Assembly: GCA_030656555.1 (NCBI GenBank)
Contig: JAUSPN010000054.1
Span: 1 to 63,672 of the forward strand
Source of the DNA: Candidatus Desulfaltia sp.
Lineage (GTDB): Bacteria; Desulfobacterota; Desulfobacteria; Desulfobacterales; ETH-SRB1
Direction: 5' to 3'
DNA length: 63,672 nt
The position numbers and the translations under genes are program-made. Under the pieces are notes generated by a model, which was not told the origin of the DNA, searched no databases, and saw only the letters and a list, made by a program, of their open reading frames with translations. The first letter of the stretch is position 1. Every line of letters begins with the position of its first letter. Of this stretch, positions 14,874 to 24,100 are shown piece after piece.

Positions 14874-15956
14874 CTAATTTTGGCGTCTTGTTGTCTTTGT
14901 GGCTGAATAGTCAGGTTTTTTAAAGCAAAAAGGCTCTGTGGAAAAACAGGCAAATACTGGAAGATGATCCGAATATCCTTTTCCGAGATGCCTGCCACTG
15001 CCTTTTTTAGCCCTCTGCCATTTATAAATATCTTTCCCTTTAAAAAGGTAATCAGGGTCAAACTTATCAAAGGAATTATCTATATATGAAATTCCCTTTT
15101 CATCATAAAGCCCTTTGGATAAAATAATATTGTCGGGACTGTTTTTATCACCAAAAAAATTATATGACCAGCATCTTTTTTTATTGATTTCAAGCCACAG
15201 ATTATACAGATATTCATTACCTGTCTGTTCCAGCAGGACCTTTTCATCGACCAATACGGAACCCATGTTGGTTTTTAAAATATGATTTATCCCGGTAATG
15301 CCTCCGGTATCGTTTAATTTAGCGGAATTTTTAAAGGTTTTGTATTCATTATAATTTGAATTAAAATCACCTATTAAAATAAAATCAACATTATCTTCTA
15401 ATTTATCAAGCTCTTCCTTAAGTGCTTTAGCATAAACTATTCTATTGGTTTCAGGGTCTTGTTTTGATTTCCAGTGATTGACAAACAGAATCAGGGGATT
15501 ACCCTCGACATCAAGGGTAACTTTCAAAATATTTCTTGCGAATTTATTATCAACTATTATTTCCTCTTTCTTAACAACAGGAAATTTAGATATTATAGCA
15601 CATTTAACTGTTGTGGTTTTTAAATCCGCAATTGCAAAATATGGGTAATCAACGCCAAGATCCATTAGTCTGCTGCGCAGATAAATAAGAGATTTTTTCG
15701 TCTCGATCTCCTGTAATGCAACAATATCAGCCTTTAAGTCGTTTATCACCCTGGCGATATTACGAGCCTTGATATCAAGCATACTCCTGTCCCAGCCGTA
15801 AGCGGTATCCGGTATATACCCGGTATATTCGGCCCCGTCATCGGCAATATCAAAAAGATTTTGCACATTATAGCTTGCGATCTTAAAGTTTTTTGCCTCT
15901 ATTGAATTGACAAAACCAAATAAGATAACAAATATTGATAAAATTGTTGTTTTCAT
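14874..15956 (-). CDS. secreted endonuclease/exonuclease/phosphatase family protein (360 aa)
   Basis: An N-terminal signal peptide (residues 1-21, hydrophobic, ending SIEA) points to export. The rest is an EEP-superfamily fold: KIASYNVQNLFD (metal-binding Asn), IVALQEIET (catalytic Glu), FVNHWKSK, LIGDFNSNYNEY and the C-terminal GYSDHLPVFA with the catalytic Asp-His. It most resembles secreted nucleases that act on DNA or RNA outside the cytoplasm. Monocistronic on the minus strand, divergent from serA, with a 168-base shared upstream region. Confidence 0.9.
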   Translation of the reverse strand: MKTTILSIFVILFGFVNSIEAKNFKIASYNVQNLFDIADDGAEYTGYIPDTAYGWDRSMLDIKARNIARVINDLKADIVALQEIETKKSLIYLRSRLMDLGVDYPYFAIADLKTTTVKCAIISKFPVVKKEEIIVDNKFARNILKVTLDVEGNPLILFVNHWKSKQDPETNRIVYAKALKEELDKLEDNVDFILIGDFNSNYNEYKTFKNSAKLNDTGGITGINHILKTNMGSVLVDEKVLLEQTGNEYLYNLWLEINKKRCWSYNFFGDKNSPDNIILSKGLYDEKGISYIDNSFDKFDPDYLFKGKDIYKWQRAKKGSGRHLGKGYSDHLPVFACFSTEPFCFKKPDYSATKTTRRQN

Positions 15957-16124
15957 ATATTAAAATGTTTTTAGAGGTTTTAAAAAAAATCGGAGTAATA
16001 TAGAGCTATTTTGTTGTATGTTTCAATAGTTTTTTTGCTTAGTATAAATGGTGATTGTTTTTTAGCATTTAAAATATATGTTTTCTCTCACCCGATATGA
16101 GGGAATTAATTAGGAGGCGGAAAG

Positions 16125-17708
16125 ATGATGAAAGTTTTGGTAAGCGATAATCTCGGAGAAATCGGGGTTCAAATGTTTCAGGATGCGGAGGGAATCGAGG
16201 TCGATGTCAATGTGGGATTATCTCCGGAAGAGCTTAAAAGTATTATTGGAAATTATCACGCCCTGGTTATCCGTAGCGCTACAAAGGTAACCGAGGACCT
16301 TCTCAAAGCGGCAACACAGCTTAAAGTCGTTGGTCGTGCCGGGATCGGCCTTGATAATGTGGATATACCGGCGGCTACAAAACGTGGTGTTGTTGTAATG
16401 AATACTCCTGATGGCAATGTTGTGACTACTGCTGAACATACTATTGCCCTGATGCTATCATTATCACGCAACATCCCGCTGGGCACATCATCATTGAAAG
16501 CCGGGTGCTGGGATAAGAAAAAACTGCAGGGTAAAGAGCTTTACAAAAAGGTTCTAGGCATTATCGGTCTAGGAAAAATTGGCTCCATTGTAGCTAATCG
16601 AGCACAAGGCCTGCAAATGCAGGTAATTGTTTACGATCCATTTATTACACCAGAACGCATTGAAAAGACTGGTTATAAAAGTGTTTCTTTATCTGAATTG
16701 TACCAGCAGGCCGATTATATCACGGTGCATGTCCCCAAGCTAAAGGATACAACCGGGTTGATAAATAAGGAGGCCTTTGAGCAAATGAAACAAGGAGTTA
16801 TGATTATTAATTGCGCTCGAGGCGGTATAATTAATGAGGCTGATCTATATGATGCCATGACTTCAGGCAAAGTTGCAGGAGCGGCATTAGATGTTTTCGA
16901 GACCGAGCCCCCTGTTGGCTCGCCTCTTCTTACACTTGACAGGCTTGTTTGCACCCCACATCTTGGCGCTTCCACAAGCGAAGCCCAAACAAACGTAGCT
17001 GTTGCAGTGGCCGGCCAAATAATTGACTATCTAAAGACTGGAACTATTGTTAATGCTGTGAATGTTTCATCTGTTACAGGAGAACTTCTTATAAAGCTTG
17101 GTCCGTTTTTGTTACTTGCGGATCGTATGGGTTGTCTGCAGGCTCAGCTTTCCAAGGGCCCTATAAAGGAGGTTCTTATTGAGTATACAGGGGATTTTCA
17201 GGACATTGATCTGTCGCCTGTCTCTACCGCGGTGTTAAAAGGTCTCCTCACCCCGATGCTTAAAGATGATGTGAATTTTGTTAATGCACCGGTTATTGCA
17301 AAGGAAAGAGATATTAAGGTTAAAGAGACTTTCAGCTCTGAGTCTGAGGATTATCTGAACCTTATTACTATACAGGTAGTTACTACGGAAATGACCAGCA
17401 CTGTAGCGGGCACTATATTCGGCAAAAAAGATGTCAGGGTTGTAAAAATAGATAATTTCCGTCTCGAGATGATCCCAAATGGCCACCTGACCCTGATAAA
17501 CAATGTTGACAGACCCGGTGTTATAGGCGCTATTGCATCCGTGCTTGGCGAGCATGACATTAATATCGCTCAGATGCAGGTTGGCCAGGAAAAGGATGGT
17601 GAAAAAAATATTGTATTTCTTAGAACCGACACAACAATCCCTAATAAAGTGCTTGAAAAGCTTAGTGCCTTGAAGATGGTTAACTCGGTAACACATTTCG
17701 AGCTTTAG
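16125..17708 (+). CDS. serA: D-3-phosphoglycerate dehydrogenase (527 aa)
   Basis: First step of serine synthesis, NAD-dependent oxidation of 3-phosphoglycerate. Substrate-binding part at the start (VSDNLGEIGVQMF), the Rossmann motif VLGIIGLGKIGSIVA (about residues 144-158), NCARGGIINEADL with the catalytic Arg, DVFETEPP with the catalytic Glu, and CTPHLGASTSEAQ with the catalytic His. The C-terminal half has the intervening ASB domain and a final ACT domain (HLTLINNVDRPGVIGAIASVLG), the long type-1 form that can be serine-inhibited. AGGAGG lies seven bases before ATG 16125; the following codon is also ATG. Confidence 0.97.
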   Translation: MMKVLVSDNLGEIGVQMFQDAEGIEVDVNVGLSPEELKSIIGNYHALVIRSATKVTEDLLKAATQLKVVGRAGIGLDNVDIPAATKRGVVVMNTPDGNVVTTAEHTIALMLSLSRNIPLGTSSLKAGCWDKKKLQGKELYKKVLGIIGLGKIGSIVANRAQGLQMQVIVYDPFITPERIEKTGYKSVSLSELYQQADYITVHVPKLKDTTGLINKEAFEQMKQGVMIINCARGGIINEADLYDAMTSGKVAGAALDVFETEPPVGSPLLTLDRLVCTPHLGASTSEAQTNVAVAVAGQIIDYLKTGTIVNAVNVSSVTGELLIKLGPFLLLADRMGCLQAQLSKGPIKEVLIEYTGDFQDIDLSPVSTAVLKGLLTPMLKDDVNFVNAPVIAKERDIKVKETFSSESEDYLNLITIQVVTTEMTSTVAGTIFGKKDVRVVKIDNFRLEMIPNGHLTLINNVDRPGVIGAIASVLGEHDINIAQMQVGQEKDGEKNIVFLRTDTTIPNKVLEKLSALKMVNSVTHFEL

Positions 17709-17722
17709 TGATACCTGAAATG

Positions 17723-17834
17723 AGCAATCAGCCGTTAGCTTTTAGCTGTTAGTCAAACCATATCAAGATGTTGTTAAATTATACGAATGCATATTTCATG
17801 TGAGCCAATGGCTAATCGCTAACAGCTGATTGCT
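17723..17834. repeat. inverted repeat between serA and the DUF1844 gene
   Basis: AGCAATCAGC (17723-17732) with an adjoining CGTTAGC segment is inverted at 17815-17834 (TCGCTAACAGCTGATTGCT). The two arms lie about 80 bases apart and would form a long imperfect stem in the RNA between the two genes. Confidence 0.55.
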
Positions 17835-17861
17835 TAACGTAGCTTATAAAGGAGATCAGAC

Positions 17862-18266
17862 ATGACCGAAAAAGATAAAGGATTTATTATTAAAGACCGG
17901 AGGGCTTTTGCTGAAGAAAATCAAGAAATAAAGGACAAAGAGGAATCTTCTACTGAACAAGTTGAAGATCAGACGCAAAAAGAGAGTGCCCCGGAAGATA
18001 AACAGGAGCCGGAGATTCATCTGCCGAAGATAAATTTTGCTACTTTTATTATTTCTTTGAGTGCATCCGCATTAGTACACCTTGGCGTTATTGAGGACCC
18101 AGCCTCAGGTAAAAAGGTTAAAAGCCTGACAATGGGGAAACAAACAATAGATATTTTAAGCATGCTGGAGGAGAAAACCAGTGGTAATTTAACAAAGGAA
18201 GAAGAAAGTATGCTCAAAAGTATCCTTTATGATTTGAGAATAACTTACGTAAAACAAAAAGGATAA
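17862..18266 (+). CDS. DUF1844 family protein (134 aa)
   Basis: The first 55 residues are charged and disordered (runs of Glu, Lys, Gln). The conserved DUF1844 domain follows: LPKINFATFIISLSASALVHLGVI, then DPASGKKVKSLTMGKQTIDILSMLEEKT and EESMLKSILYDLRITYV. The family is conserved in Deltaproteobacteria and related phyla, with no known activity. GGAG precedes the ATG. It stands alone between two palindromic elements. Confidence 0.9.
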   Translation: MTEKDKGFIIKDRRAFAEENQEIKDKEESSTEQVEDQTQKESAPEDKQEPEIHLPKINFATFIISLSASALVHLGVIEDPASGKKVKSLTMGKQTIDILSMLEEKTSGNLTKEEESMLKSILYDLRITYVKQKG

Positions 18267-18271
18267 CAATT

Positions 18272-18398
18272 GATGGCGTCGCAAAAAGGCCCATCTACTG
18301 TGTTGTAGTATTTTTTCAGACCCTCGACATACTGTATGTATGCCTTCGGTCCTGAAAAAATCCTACGCCTTGTATATGAACCTTTTTACTTAGCCGTC
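18272..18398. repeat. long imperfect palindrome
   Basis: Nested arms: GATGGCGTCGCAAAAAGG (18272-18289) against CCTTTTTACTTAGCCGTC (18381-18398), and GTAGTATTTTTTCAG (18305-18319) against CTGAAAAAATCCTAC (18351-18365), with a small central palindrome. It follows the DUF1844 stop and could terminate transcription in both directions or be a small repeat element. No gene fits in 18267-18533. Confidence 0.65.
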
Positions 18399-18533
18399 TA
18401 CAGTTAAATTAGTGGCTTTTTACGAGTTAATCACAATTAAGTCGCTAAGGCGGAAATGTTTGTAAAACGTTTAAATAATCTGCGGAAATCTGTGGAATCT
18501 GCGGATGGAATTTGGGAATTGAGGGTTATTTTT

Positions 18534-20000
18534 ATGAAGTTTATTAAAAAGATAAAAAAAGTATCAGGAAGAAAAGTATTTTTTGTCATGACATTCATGG
18601 CGGTTGTGCTTTTGCTTGTTTCAAGTGCTTATTCGGAACCTGGTGCTGAGGCAAAATCAGATAATTATCTCACAGTGCCTGAAAGCTTCAGCAGTCTGGC
18701 CGAATCGGTCAGCCCGGCTGTAGTCAACATCAGAACTGTTAAAACTATTCAGGGCGGTAGCCGAGTATTTCGTCATTTTTCAAAAAGTCCCTTTGGCGAG
18801 GATGATCCCATGAAGGACTTTTTTGAAAAATTTTTTGGCGAACAATCTCCCCGAGATTTTAAACAGCGAAGTCTTGGGTCAGGATTCATTATTGATAAAG
18901 ACGGCTATATTGTAACAAACAATCATGTTGTCGAAAATGCGGACAAGATAAAGGTAAAGCTAAAAAACGGGAAGGAATTTGATGCAAAGATCATTGGGAA
19001 GGACCTCAACACAGACTTAGCCCTTATCAAAATCAAATCGCTGCGGGATCTCCCTTTTGCCATGTTAGGAAATTCAGACTCGCTGAAGGTTGGTCAGTGG
19101 GTTGTGGCGATAGGCAGCCCTTTTGGTCTGGAGCACACTGTTACTGCTGGAATTGTCAGCGCTAAAGGTCGTGTCATAGGGTCCGGCCCCTATGATGATT
19201 TCATACAGACAGATGCTTCAATAAATCCTGGGAACAGCGGAGGTCCGCTTGTCAACATGAAAAAGGAGGTTGTGGGAATAAACACAGCTATTATAGCAAA
19301 CGGCCAGGGAATAGGATTTGCCATCCCGATTAACCTTGCCAAAGGGGTCATTGAGCAGCTTAAGCAAAGTGGAGAGGTAACACGGGGATGGCTGGGTGTG
19401 GCCATTCAGGATCTTAACGAAGAGCTGGCAAAATACTATGGTGTTAAAGATAAAAATGGAATTCTTGTTGCCGAAGTTTTCCCCGGCGATCCTGCTGATG
19501 AAGCTGGAATCAAGCCCAATGATATTATACTTGAAGTTAATAATAAAAAGGTAGAAACAGGCCGGGATCTGACCACAATGATAGCAAACACCGGTGTTGG
19601 AAAACTTGTTAAAATAAAACTGTTACGTAACGGCGCAGAAAAAATGGTTGAAGTAAAAATCGCCAAAAGGGATGCTTCAAAACTTTATGCCGATAAATCA
19701 AAAAAAGGTGCGGAAGATGAACTCGGAATCCGTGTGTCAAAGATAACACCGGAAATAGCCCGTCAATTTAATATAACATCAGAAGAAAAAGGGGTAATCG
19801 TGATCGCCATCGAGCCGAACAGCAAAGCTTCTGAAGCAGGATTAACTACAGGCGATATTATCAAAGAAATAAATCGGATAGGAATAGATACTCCTGATAA
19901 ATATCATAGCCAAATCAGAAAAATCAAAAATGGCGAACAAATCGAAATGCTGATAAAAAGAATTAATGCAGGATTTATTGTTATAAAGATGACAAAATAA
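18534..20000 (+). CDS. degP: periplasmic serine protease DegP/HtrA type (488 aa)
   Basis: Periplasmic quality-control protease and chaperone. Signal peptide at the start (KVFFVMTFMAVVLLLVSSAYS). The trypsin-like domain carries the triad: His in TNNHVVENAD, Asp in DLNTDLALIKI, Ser in GNSGGPLVN. Two PDZ domains follow, the first with GWLGVAIQDLNEEL and the second with ELGIRVSKITPEI, the full DegP plan. I chose ATG 18534 because GAGGG lies eight bases upstream and the signal peptide starts there; an in-frame ATG at 18456 would add 26 residues and bury the signal. Confidence 0.95.
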   Translation: MKFIKKIKKVSGRKVFFVMTFMAVVLLLVSSAYSEPGAEAKSDNYLTVPESFSSLAESVSPAVVNIRTVKTIQGGSRVFRHFSKSPFGEDDPMKDFFEKFFGEQSPRDFKQRSLGSGFIIDKDGYIVTNNHVVENADKIKVKLKNGKEFDAKIIGKDLNTDLALIKIKSLRDLPFAMLGNSDSLKVGQWVVAIGSPFGLEHTVTAGIVSAKGRVIGSGPYDDFIQTDASINPGNSGGPLVNMKKEVVGINTAIIANGQGIGFAIPINLAKGVIEQLKQSGEVTRGWLGVAIQDLNEELAKYYGVKDKNGILVAEVFPGDPADEAGIKPNDIILEVNNKKVETGRDLTTMIANTGVGKLVKIKLLRNGAEKMVEVKIAKRDASKLYADKSKKGAEDELGIRVSKITPEIARQFNITSEEKGVIVIAIEPNSKASEAGLTTGDIIKEINRIGIDTPDKYHSQIRKIKNGEQIEMLIKRINAGFIVIKMTK

Positions 20001-20009
20001 TAAAGTAAC

Positions 20010-20068
20010 GGTTCATTAAAAAAACTGTGAACTGTAAACCGACAACCGTGAACTGTAAATGGTTACTA
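20010..20068. repeat. GTTCACGG-type word repeats
   Basis: The 84-base gap between degP and ispE is made of variants of ctgtgaactgtaaaccg, the same words as at 28444-28522, 54933-55159 and 57783-57846. No promoter or strong ribosome site is visible for ispE. Confidence 0.55.
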
Positions 20069-20084
20069 ATAAACTTTATTTCAC

Positions 20085-20927
20085 ATGAAAATCCTATCTC
20101 CGGCAAAGATTAACCTTTTTTTGCAGATAACTGGAAAAAGACAAAACGGCTATCACGATCTGTTTACACTTATGTGCTGTATAAGTCTTTATGACACGGT
20201 TTCACTCTCTTTTGGCACAAAACATACAACTGTATCCTGCAATAACCCGGAAGTGCCTGAAGATAAAAGCAATCTTGCCGTAAGAGCAGCAAATCTTTTT
20301 TTCAAAACCCTCCACAAGAACGAAGGTGTGAAAATCAGACTTGAAAAAAAAATACCTGTCGCGGCCGGTCTTGGCGGTGGAAGCAGTAATGCAGCCAGTG
20401 TTCTTTTAGGTTTAAACCGCTACTACGGCCAACCTCTCTCCCAAGACAAGCTAATGTCTATAGGACTTTCAATCGGGACAGATATTCCGTTTTTTATTTT
20501 CAGGAAACCAGCGATAGTCTCAGGTATCGGCGAAAAACTGGAAGCTTATGAAGGCTTGAAACCGTTTCAAATATTGTTGGTTTGCCCAAAATTTGCTGTT
20601 TCAACAAAAGAGATATATAAAAACCTTAATTTAGAATTGACAAACTGCAACAAAAAACTTAAAAATATAGTTTTTAAAAAAAAGATATTTGATATTAAAA
20701 AACATTTGTGTAATGATCTTGAAAACGTAACCGCATCAATATGTCCTGACGTTAATAAGGCAAAAGAGACTCTTTTAAGCTGTGGGGCAATAGGCGCTCT
20801 AATGTCAGGAAGTGGTCCGGCCGTATTTGGCATCTTTCCTGATTTTAACAAAGCCCTAATTGCCTATAACGCCATTTTAAATAAACATAGCTGGTGGAGT
20901 GTGTTTCAGGCTGAAATACTGATTTAG
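20085..20927 (+). CDS. ispE: 4-diphosphocytidyl-2-C-methyl-D-erythritol kinase (280 aa)
   Basis: ATP-dependent kinase of the MEP isoprenoid pathway, cytoplasmic. GHMP kinase signatures: SPAKINLFLQITGKR (Lys of the substrate site), PVAAGLGGGSSNAAS (residues about 91-105, the ATP loop), GTDIPFF and the C-terminal GALMSGSGPAVFG glycine-rich motif. Length is typical. It precedes tRNA-Gln and prs, the common order in many bacteria. Confidence 0.96.
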   Translation: MKILSPAKINLFLQITGKRQNGYHDLFTLMCCISLYDTVSLSFGTKHTTVSCNNPEVPEDKSNLAVRAANLFFKTLHKNEGVKIRLEKKIPVAAGLGGGSSNAASVLLGLNRYYGQPLSQDKLMSIGLSIGTDIPFFIFRKPAIVSGIGEKLEAYEGLKPFQILLVCPKFAVSTKEIYKNLNLELTNCNKKLKNIVFKKKIFDIKKHLCNDLENVTASICPDVNKAKETLLSCGAIGALMSGSGPAVFGIFPDFNKALIAYNAILNKHSWWSVFQAEILI

Positions 20928-20938
20928 TTGACGAATTA

Positions 20939-21013
20939 TGGGGCGTCGTCAAGCGGTAAGACACAGGACTTTGGTTCCTGCATTCGGAGGTTCGAATCCT
21001 CCCGCCCCAGCCA
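20939..21013 (+). tRNA. tRNA-Gln (anticodon TTG)
   Basis: The acceptor arms TGGGGCG (20939-20945) and CGCCCCA (21003-21009) pair fully. The anticodon arm AGGAC-TTTGGTT-CCT gives anticodon TTG for glutamine. The T arm has GGTTCGAATCC, and CCA is encoded after discriminator G. It lies between ispE and prs and is probably co-transcribed with them. Confidence 0.97.
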
Positions 21014-21033
21014 AAATTTGAGACACTATTGTG

Positions 21034-21984
21034 ATGGCAGATAAAATGAAAGATTGTGCAATATTTACAGGAAATTCAAATCCATCTCTTGCAAAGGAAA
21101 TATCCGATTACCTTAATATTCCTCTTGGTGGAGCCAAGGTTGGCAGATTTAGCGATGGAGAGATACAGATTGAAATTGATGAAAATGTAAGATCAAAGGA
21201 TGTTTTTCTGATTCAGTCGACATGTTCGCCTGTAAACGAAAACCTTGTTGAAATGCTTCTAATGATAGATGCCTTTAAGCGTTCTTCGGCCCAAAGAATA
21301 ACCGCGGTAATGCCATATTACGGGTATGCGCGCCAGGATAAAAAGGTAGCGCCACGTGTTCCCATCAGCGCCAAACTTGTTGCTGATCTTTTGACGGTTG
21401 CCGGCACAAACAGGATAATTACAATGGATTTACATGCTGTTCAGATCCAGGGTTTTTTCAACATCCCTGTGGATAATCTTTTTGCCGCTCCTGTTATTCT
21501 TGATTATATTACAGCCAATTTTAAAAACAATCTTGTCATTGTTTCTCCGGACGCGGGTGGAGCCGAAAGGGCAAGAGCATTTGCAAAACGCCTGCATGCC
21601 GATCTTGCCATCATTGATAAGCGCAGAGATGCTCCCAATAAGGCCAGGGCTATGGCAGTAATAGGAGATGTCACTGGAAAGACGGCAATTATTCTTGACG
21701 ATATGGTTGATACGGCAGGAACCTTAACAGAGGCAGCAGATGCTATTGCGAAAAACGGAGCAAAGGAGATCCACGCCTGCTGCTCACATCCTGTACTATC
21801 CGGTCCGGCAATCGACCGGATAATGAAATCTGCTTTAAAAAGCCTTGTTGTAACCGATACGATCCCATTTAACAACAAAGTTAAAGCATGTAATAAAATA
21901 AAGGTGCTTTCTATTGCACGATTAGTTGGAGAAGCGATAATCCGAAGCCATAAAGGTGATTCGGTTAACTCTCTTTTTGTATAA
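21034..21984 (+). CDS. prs: ribose-phosphate pyrophosphokinase (316 aa)
   Basis: Makes PRPP from ribose 5-phosphate and ATP for nucleotide, histidine and tryptophan synthesis. Seen: [14 protein letters not shown] at the start, [23 protein letters not shown] (ATP-flexible loop region), [25 protein letters not shown] and the PRPP loop [14 protein letters not shown]. Length is typical. A GTG three bases earlier is also possible; neither has a strong ribosome site, the tRNA 3' end lying 20 bases upstream. Confidence 0.96.
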   Translation: MADKMKDCAIFTGNSNPSLAKEISDYLNIPLGGAKVGRFSDGEIQIEIDENVRSKDVFLIQSTCSPVNENLVEMLLMIDAFKRSSAQRITAVMPYYGYARQDKKVAPRVPISAKLVADLLTVAGTNRIITMDLHAVQIQGFFNIPVDNLFAAPVILDYITANFKNNLVIVSPDAGGAERARAFAKRLHADLAIIDKRRDAPNKARAMAVIGDVTGKTAIILDDMVDTAGTLTEAADAIAKNGAKEIHACCSHPVLSGPAIDRIMKSALKSLVVTDTIPFNNKVKACNKIKVLSIARLVGEAIIRSHKGDSVNSLFV

Positions 21985-21999
21985 AAAGATTTTTTTAAC

Positions 22000-22029
22000 A
22001 GTTCAGCCGCTAAGCTTAGTGGCCGAACT
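22000..22029. other. near-perfect 30-base palindrome before rplY
   Basis: AGTTCAGCCGCTAAG (22000-22014) pairs with CTTAGTGGCCGAACT with only one mismatch. It sits between prs and rplY, followed by a short T run (gattttt). It could be an attenuator or weak terminator ahead of rplY. Confidence 0.6.
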
Positions 22030-22055
22030 ATTAGGATTTTTCAAGGAGGTTTTTT

Positions 22056-22688
22056 TTGGAATCAATTGAACTTAAAACAAATATCAGAACATCTGTTGGA
22101 AATAGTAAAGCCCGCTCTCTTCGGCGGGAAAAACAAATACCTGCGGTACTTTATGGCCCTGGTAAAAAAACCGTCTTGCTTTCCGTTAATCTTAGCGATC
22201 TTGAACAGGCACTCAAAAAAAGCAAGGGGAGGCAGGCACTATTAAATCTTGTAATTCAAAACGGCGAAACATACACCAAACCGGCGATTATCAAGGAATT
22301 GCAAACGCATCCGGTTGAACGGAGCATCCTTCACGTAGATTTTTATGAAATTGACATGAATCGTAAGATAAAGGTCAAAGTGCCTGTTGTAATCACAGGA
22401 AAATCAAAGGGTGTTGAACTGGGAGGCATCTTGCAGATTATAAGGCGTGAACTGGAGGTATTATGCCTGCCAATAGAAATCCCGGAATCAATTGAGATTG
22501 ATATCAGCGATCTTGATGTTGGTGATTCTGTACATGTTAAAAGCATTCCATTTAAAGATAACATTGAGATTCCTGCAGATGTTGATTTTACTGTACTAAC
22601 AATAGTCAGCCCAAAGGCTGTAGAAGAAGCTGTGCCTGAAGAAGTCGAAGAAGAGACCAAAGAAGAGGTGCCTGAGCCTAAAGGATAA
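22056..22688 (+). CDS. rplY: 50S ribosomal protein L25/TL5/CTC (210 aa)
   Basis: 5S rRNA-binding protein in its long (CTC) form: N-terminal L25 domain (residues about 1-90, RREKQIPAVLYGP, VERSILHVDFYEID) followed by the TL5 C-terminal beta domain (KVKVPVVITGKSKGVELGG..., DVGDSVHVKSIPF) and an acidic tail of Glu and Lys. The start codon is TTG at 22056, six T bases after AAGGAGG; no ATG fits. Upstream of pth by two bases, a classic pairing. Confidence 0.95.
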   Translation: MESIELKTNIRTSVGNSKARSLRREKQIPAVLYGPGKKTVLLSVNLSDLEQALKKSKGRQALLNLVIQNGETYTKPAIIKELQTHPVERSILHVDFYEIDMNRKIKVKVPVVITGKSKGVELGGILQIIRRELEVLCLPIEIPESIEIDISDLDVGDSVHVKSIPFKDNIEIPADVDFTVLTIVSPKAVEEAVPEEVEEETKEEVPEPKG

Positions 22689-22690
22689 AT

Positions 22691-23284
22691 ATGCCCCAAA
22701 AGAAAGTATTCCTTGTAGTTGGGCTGGGAAATCCGGGCAAAACATATGCGGCAACCCGTCATAATTTCGGTTTTATGGTGCTTGACAAGCTTGCGGATTC
22801 CTTTTCCATCCCGGTTGGCAAAAGAAAGTTTAATGCACTGCTTGGCCGCGGTCTTATTGAAGGCGTCGATGTTATCCTCACCAAACCAATTGGTTTTATG
22901 AACAGAAGCGGCCAGCCTGTTCATAAAATAAAAGAATATTTCAACATATCCTGCAAAGATATCCTGGTTATTCATGACGATATTGACCTTGCCTTTGGGA
23001 CACTGCGAATAAAACAAAAAGGAGGGTCAGGAGGGCACAACGGCGTAGAGTCATTAATTGAATTTTTAGGGTCCAACGATTTTTCACGTATTCGTATCGG
23101 CATTGGATCTTCGATAAAGGATATTGATGTCACCGATTACGTCCTCAGTGAATTCAGTTATAATGAAAAAAAAAATCTGGATGAAGTAATCACAAAAGCT
23201 CAGGATGCAACAATAACAATTCTTTGCAAAGGCATAAAATATGCGATGAACTGTTTTAACAACAAAAAAATCATACTTGATTGA
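22691..23284 (+). CDS. pth: peptidyl-tRNA hydrolase (197 aa)
   Basis: Releases tRNA from prematurely dropped peptidyl-tRNA. Signatures: VGLGNPGKTYAATRHNFGFM with the catalytic His and the conserved Asn, KPIGFMNRSG, VIHDDIDLAFG with the catalytic Asp, and KGGSGGHNGVESL. The C-terminal tail is slightly extended. Directly downstream of rplY. Confidence 0.97.
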   Translation: MPQKKVFLVVGLGNPGKTYAATRHNFGFMVLDKLADSFSIPVGKRKFNALLGRGLIEGVDVILTKPIGFMNRSGQPVHKIKEYFNISCKDILVIHDDIDLAFGTLRIKQKGGSGGHNGVESLIEFLGSNDFSRIRIGIGSSIKDIDVTDYVLSEFSYNEKKNLDEVITKAQDATITILCKGIKYAMNCFNNKKIILD

Positions 23285-23328
23285 AGATTCCCGGTAACAA
23301 GCTATAGGAAATGTTCTGTCTGACGGCA

Positions 23329-23424
23329 GTGCTTCGCAGCTACCGTAAGGAAGTTACCCGTTTTTAGATCCGCTCGCTAACCCCGCAGTAAGCTACGGAG
23401 AATGCGCTCGCTGTTGCGGTTTAA
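23329..23424 (+). repeat. dispersed composite/core repeat between pth and carD
   Basis: It contains accgtaaggaagtt (as at the junction of the composite repeat), a degenerate CCCCGCAGTAAGCTACGGAG hairpin and the core repeat 23401-23424. It shows that this family extends into the core genome, not only the accessory zone. Confidence 0.65.
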
Positions 23425-23504
23425 AATAAATATAAGGATCGTCGGTTAAAACGTCGATCTTTTCCTTGTTGATTATTAAATTAATCAATGATATAGGTAA
23501 CAAC

Positions 23505-24062
23505 ATGAATGCTCAACGATACGAGAAAATGCAAAAAAAAATACCTGCCACAAAAAACAAGGAAATTCGCAAATTTAAAGTTGGTGATCTTGCGGTTTAC
23601 CCTGCACACGGAGTCGGTCGGATTGAAGCAATCGAAAGCAGAGTGGTAAACGATGAGAAACATGATTTTTACATCATGAAGGTGCTTGAAAACGATATGA
23701 TTATCATGATCCCAACCTGGAATATAGAATCCGTCAGGTTAAGAGATGTTATCAGTAAACAAGAAATCGCAAAGGTATATGATGTTATTAGGCAGGATCA
23801 AGACTTGCTAATTAACAACCAGACTTGGAACCGGCGATACAGAGAGTATATGGACAAAATTAAAACCGGATCTATTTATGACGTGGCGGAAGTATTTAGA
23901 GATCTTTATTTTATTAAAGTAACGAAAGATCTGTCCTTTGGAGAACGCAAGCTTTTTGATACCGCAACAAGCCTGCTGGTAAGTGAACTTTCGATCGCAA
24001 CCGACACTAACGAAGAGACTGTTATGTCAAAGATAGAGTCTCTGTTTAATAAGCCAGAATAA
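23505..24062 (+). CDS. carD: CarD family transcriptional regulator (185 aa)
   Basis: CarD proteins bind RNA polymerase beta and stabilise promoter complexes, notably at rRNA promoters. The N-terminal RNAP-interaction domain is clear (KFKVGDLAVYPAHGVGRIEAIE, residues about 23-44, then YIMKVLENDMIIMIP), followed by the helical DNA-binding domain (NRRYREYMDKIKTGS, LSFGERKLFDTATSLLVSELS). I chose ATG 23505, with AGGTAA seven bases upstream; an ATG 39 bases earlier lacks support. The pth-carD order is common in Deltaproteobacteria. Confidence 0.93.
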   Translation: MNAQRYEKMQKKIPATKNKEIRKFKVGDLAVYPAHGVGRIEAIESRVVNDEKHDFYIMKVLENDMIIMIPTWNIESVRLRDVISKQEIAKVYDVIRQDQDLLINNQTWNRRYREYMDKIKTGSIYDVAEVFRDLYFIKVTKDLSFGERKLFDTATSLLVSELSIATDTNEETVMSKIESLFNKPE

Positions 24063-24100
24063 ATATTCCCCCCTATAATCACTCCAAGCGTAAATGCTTT

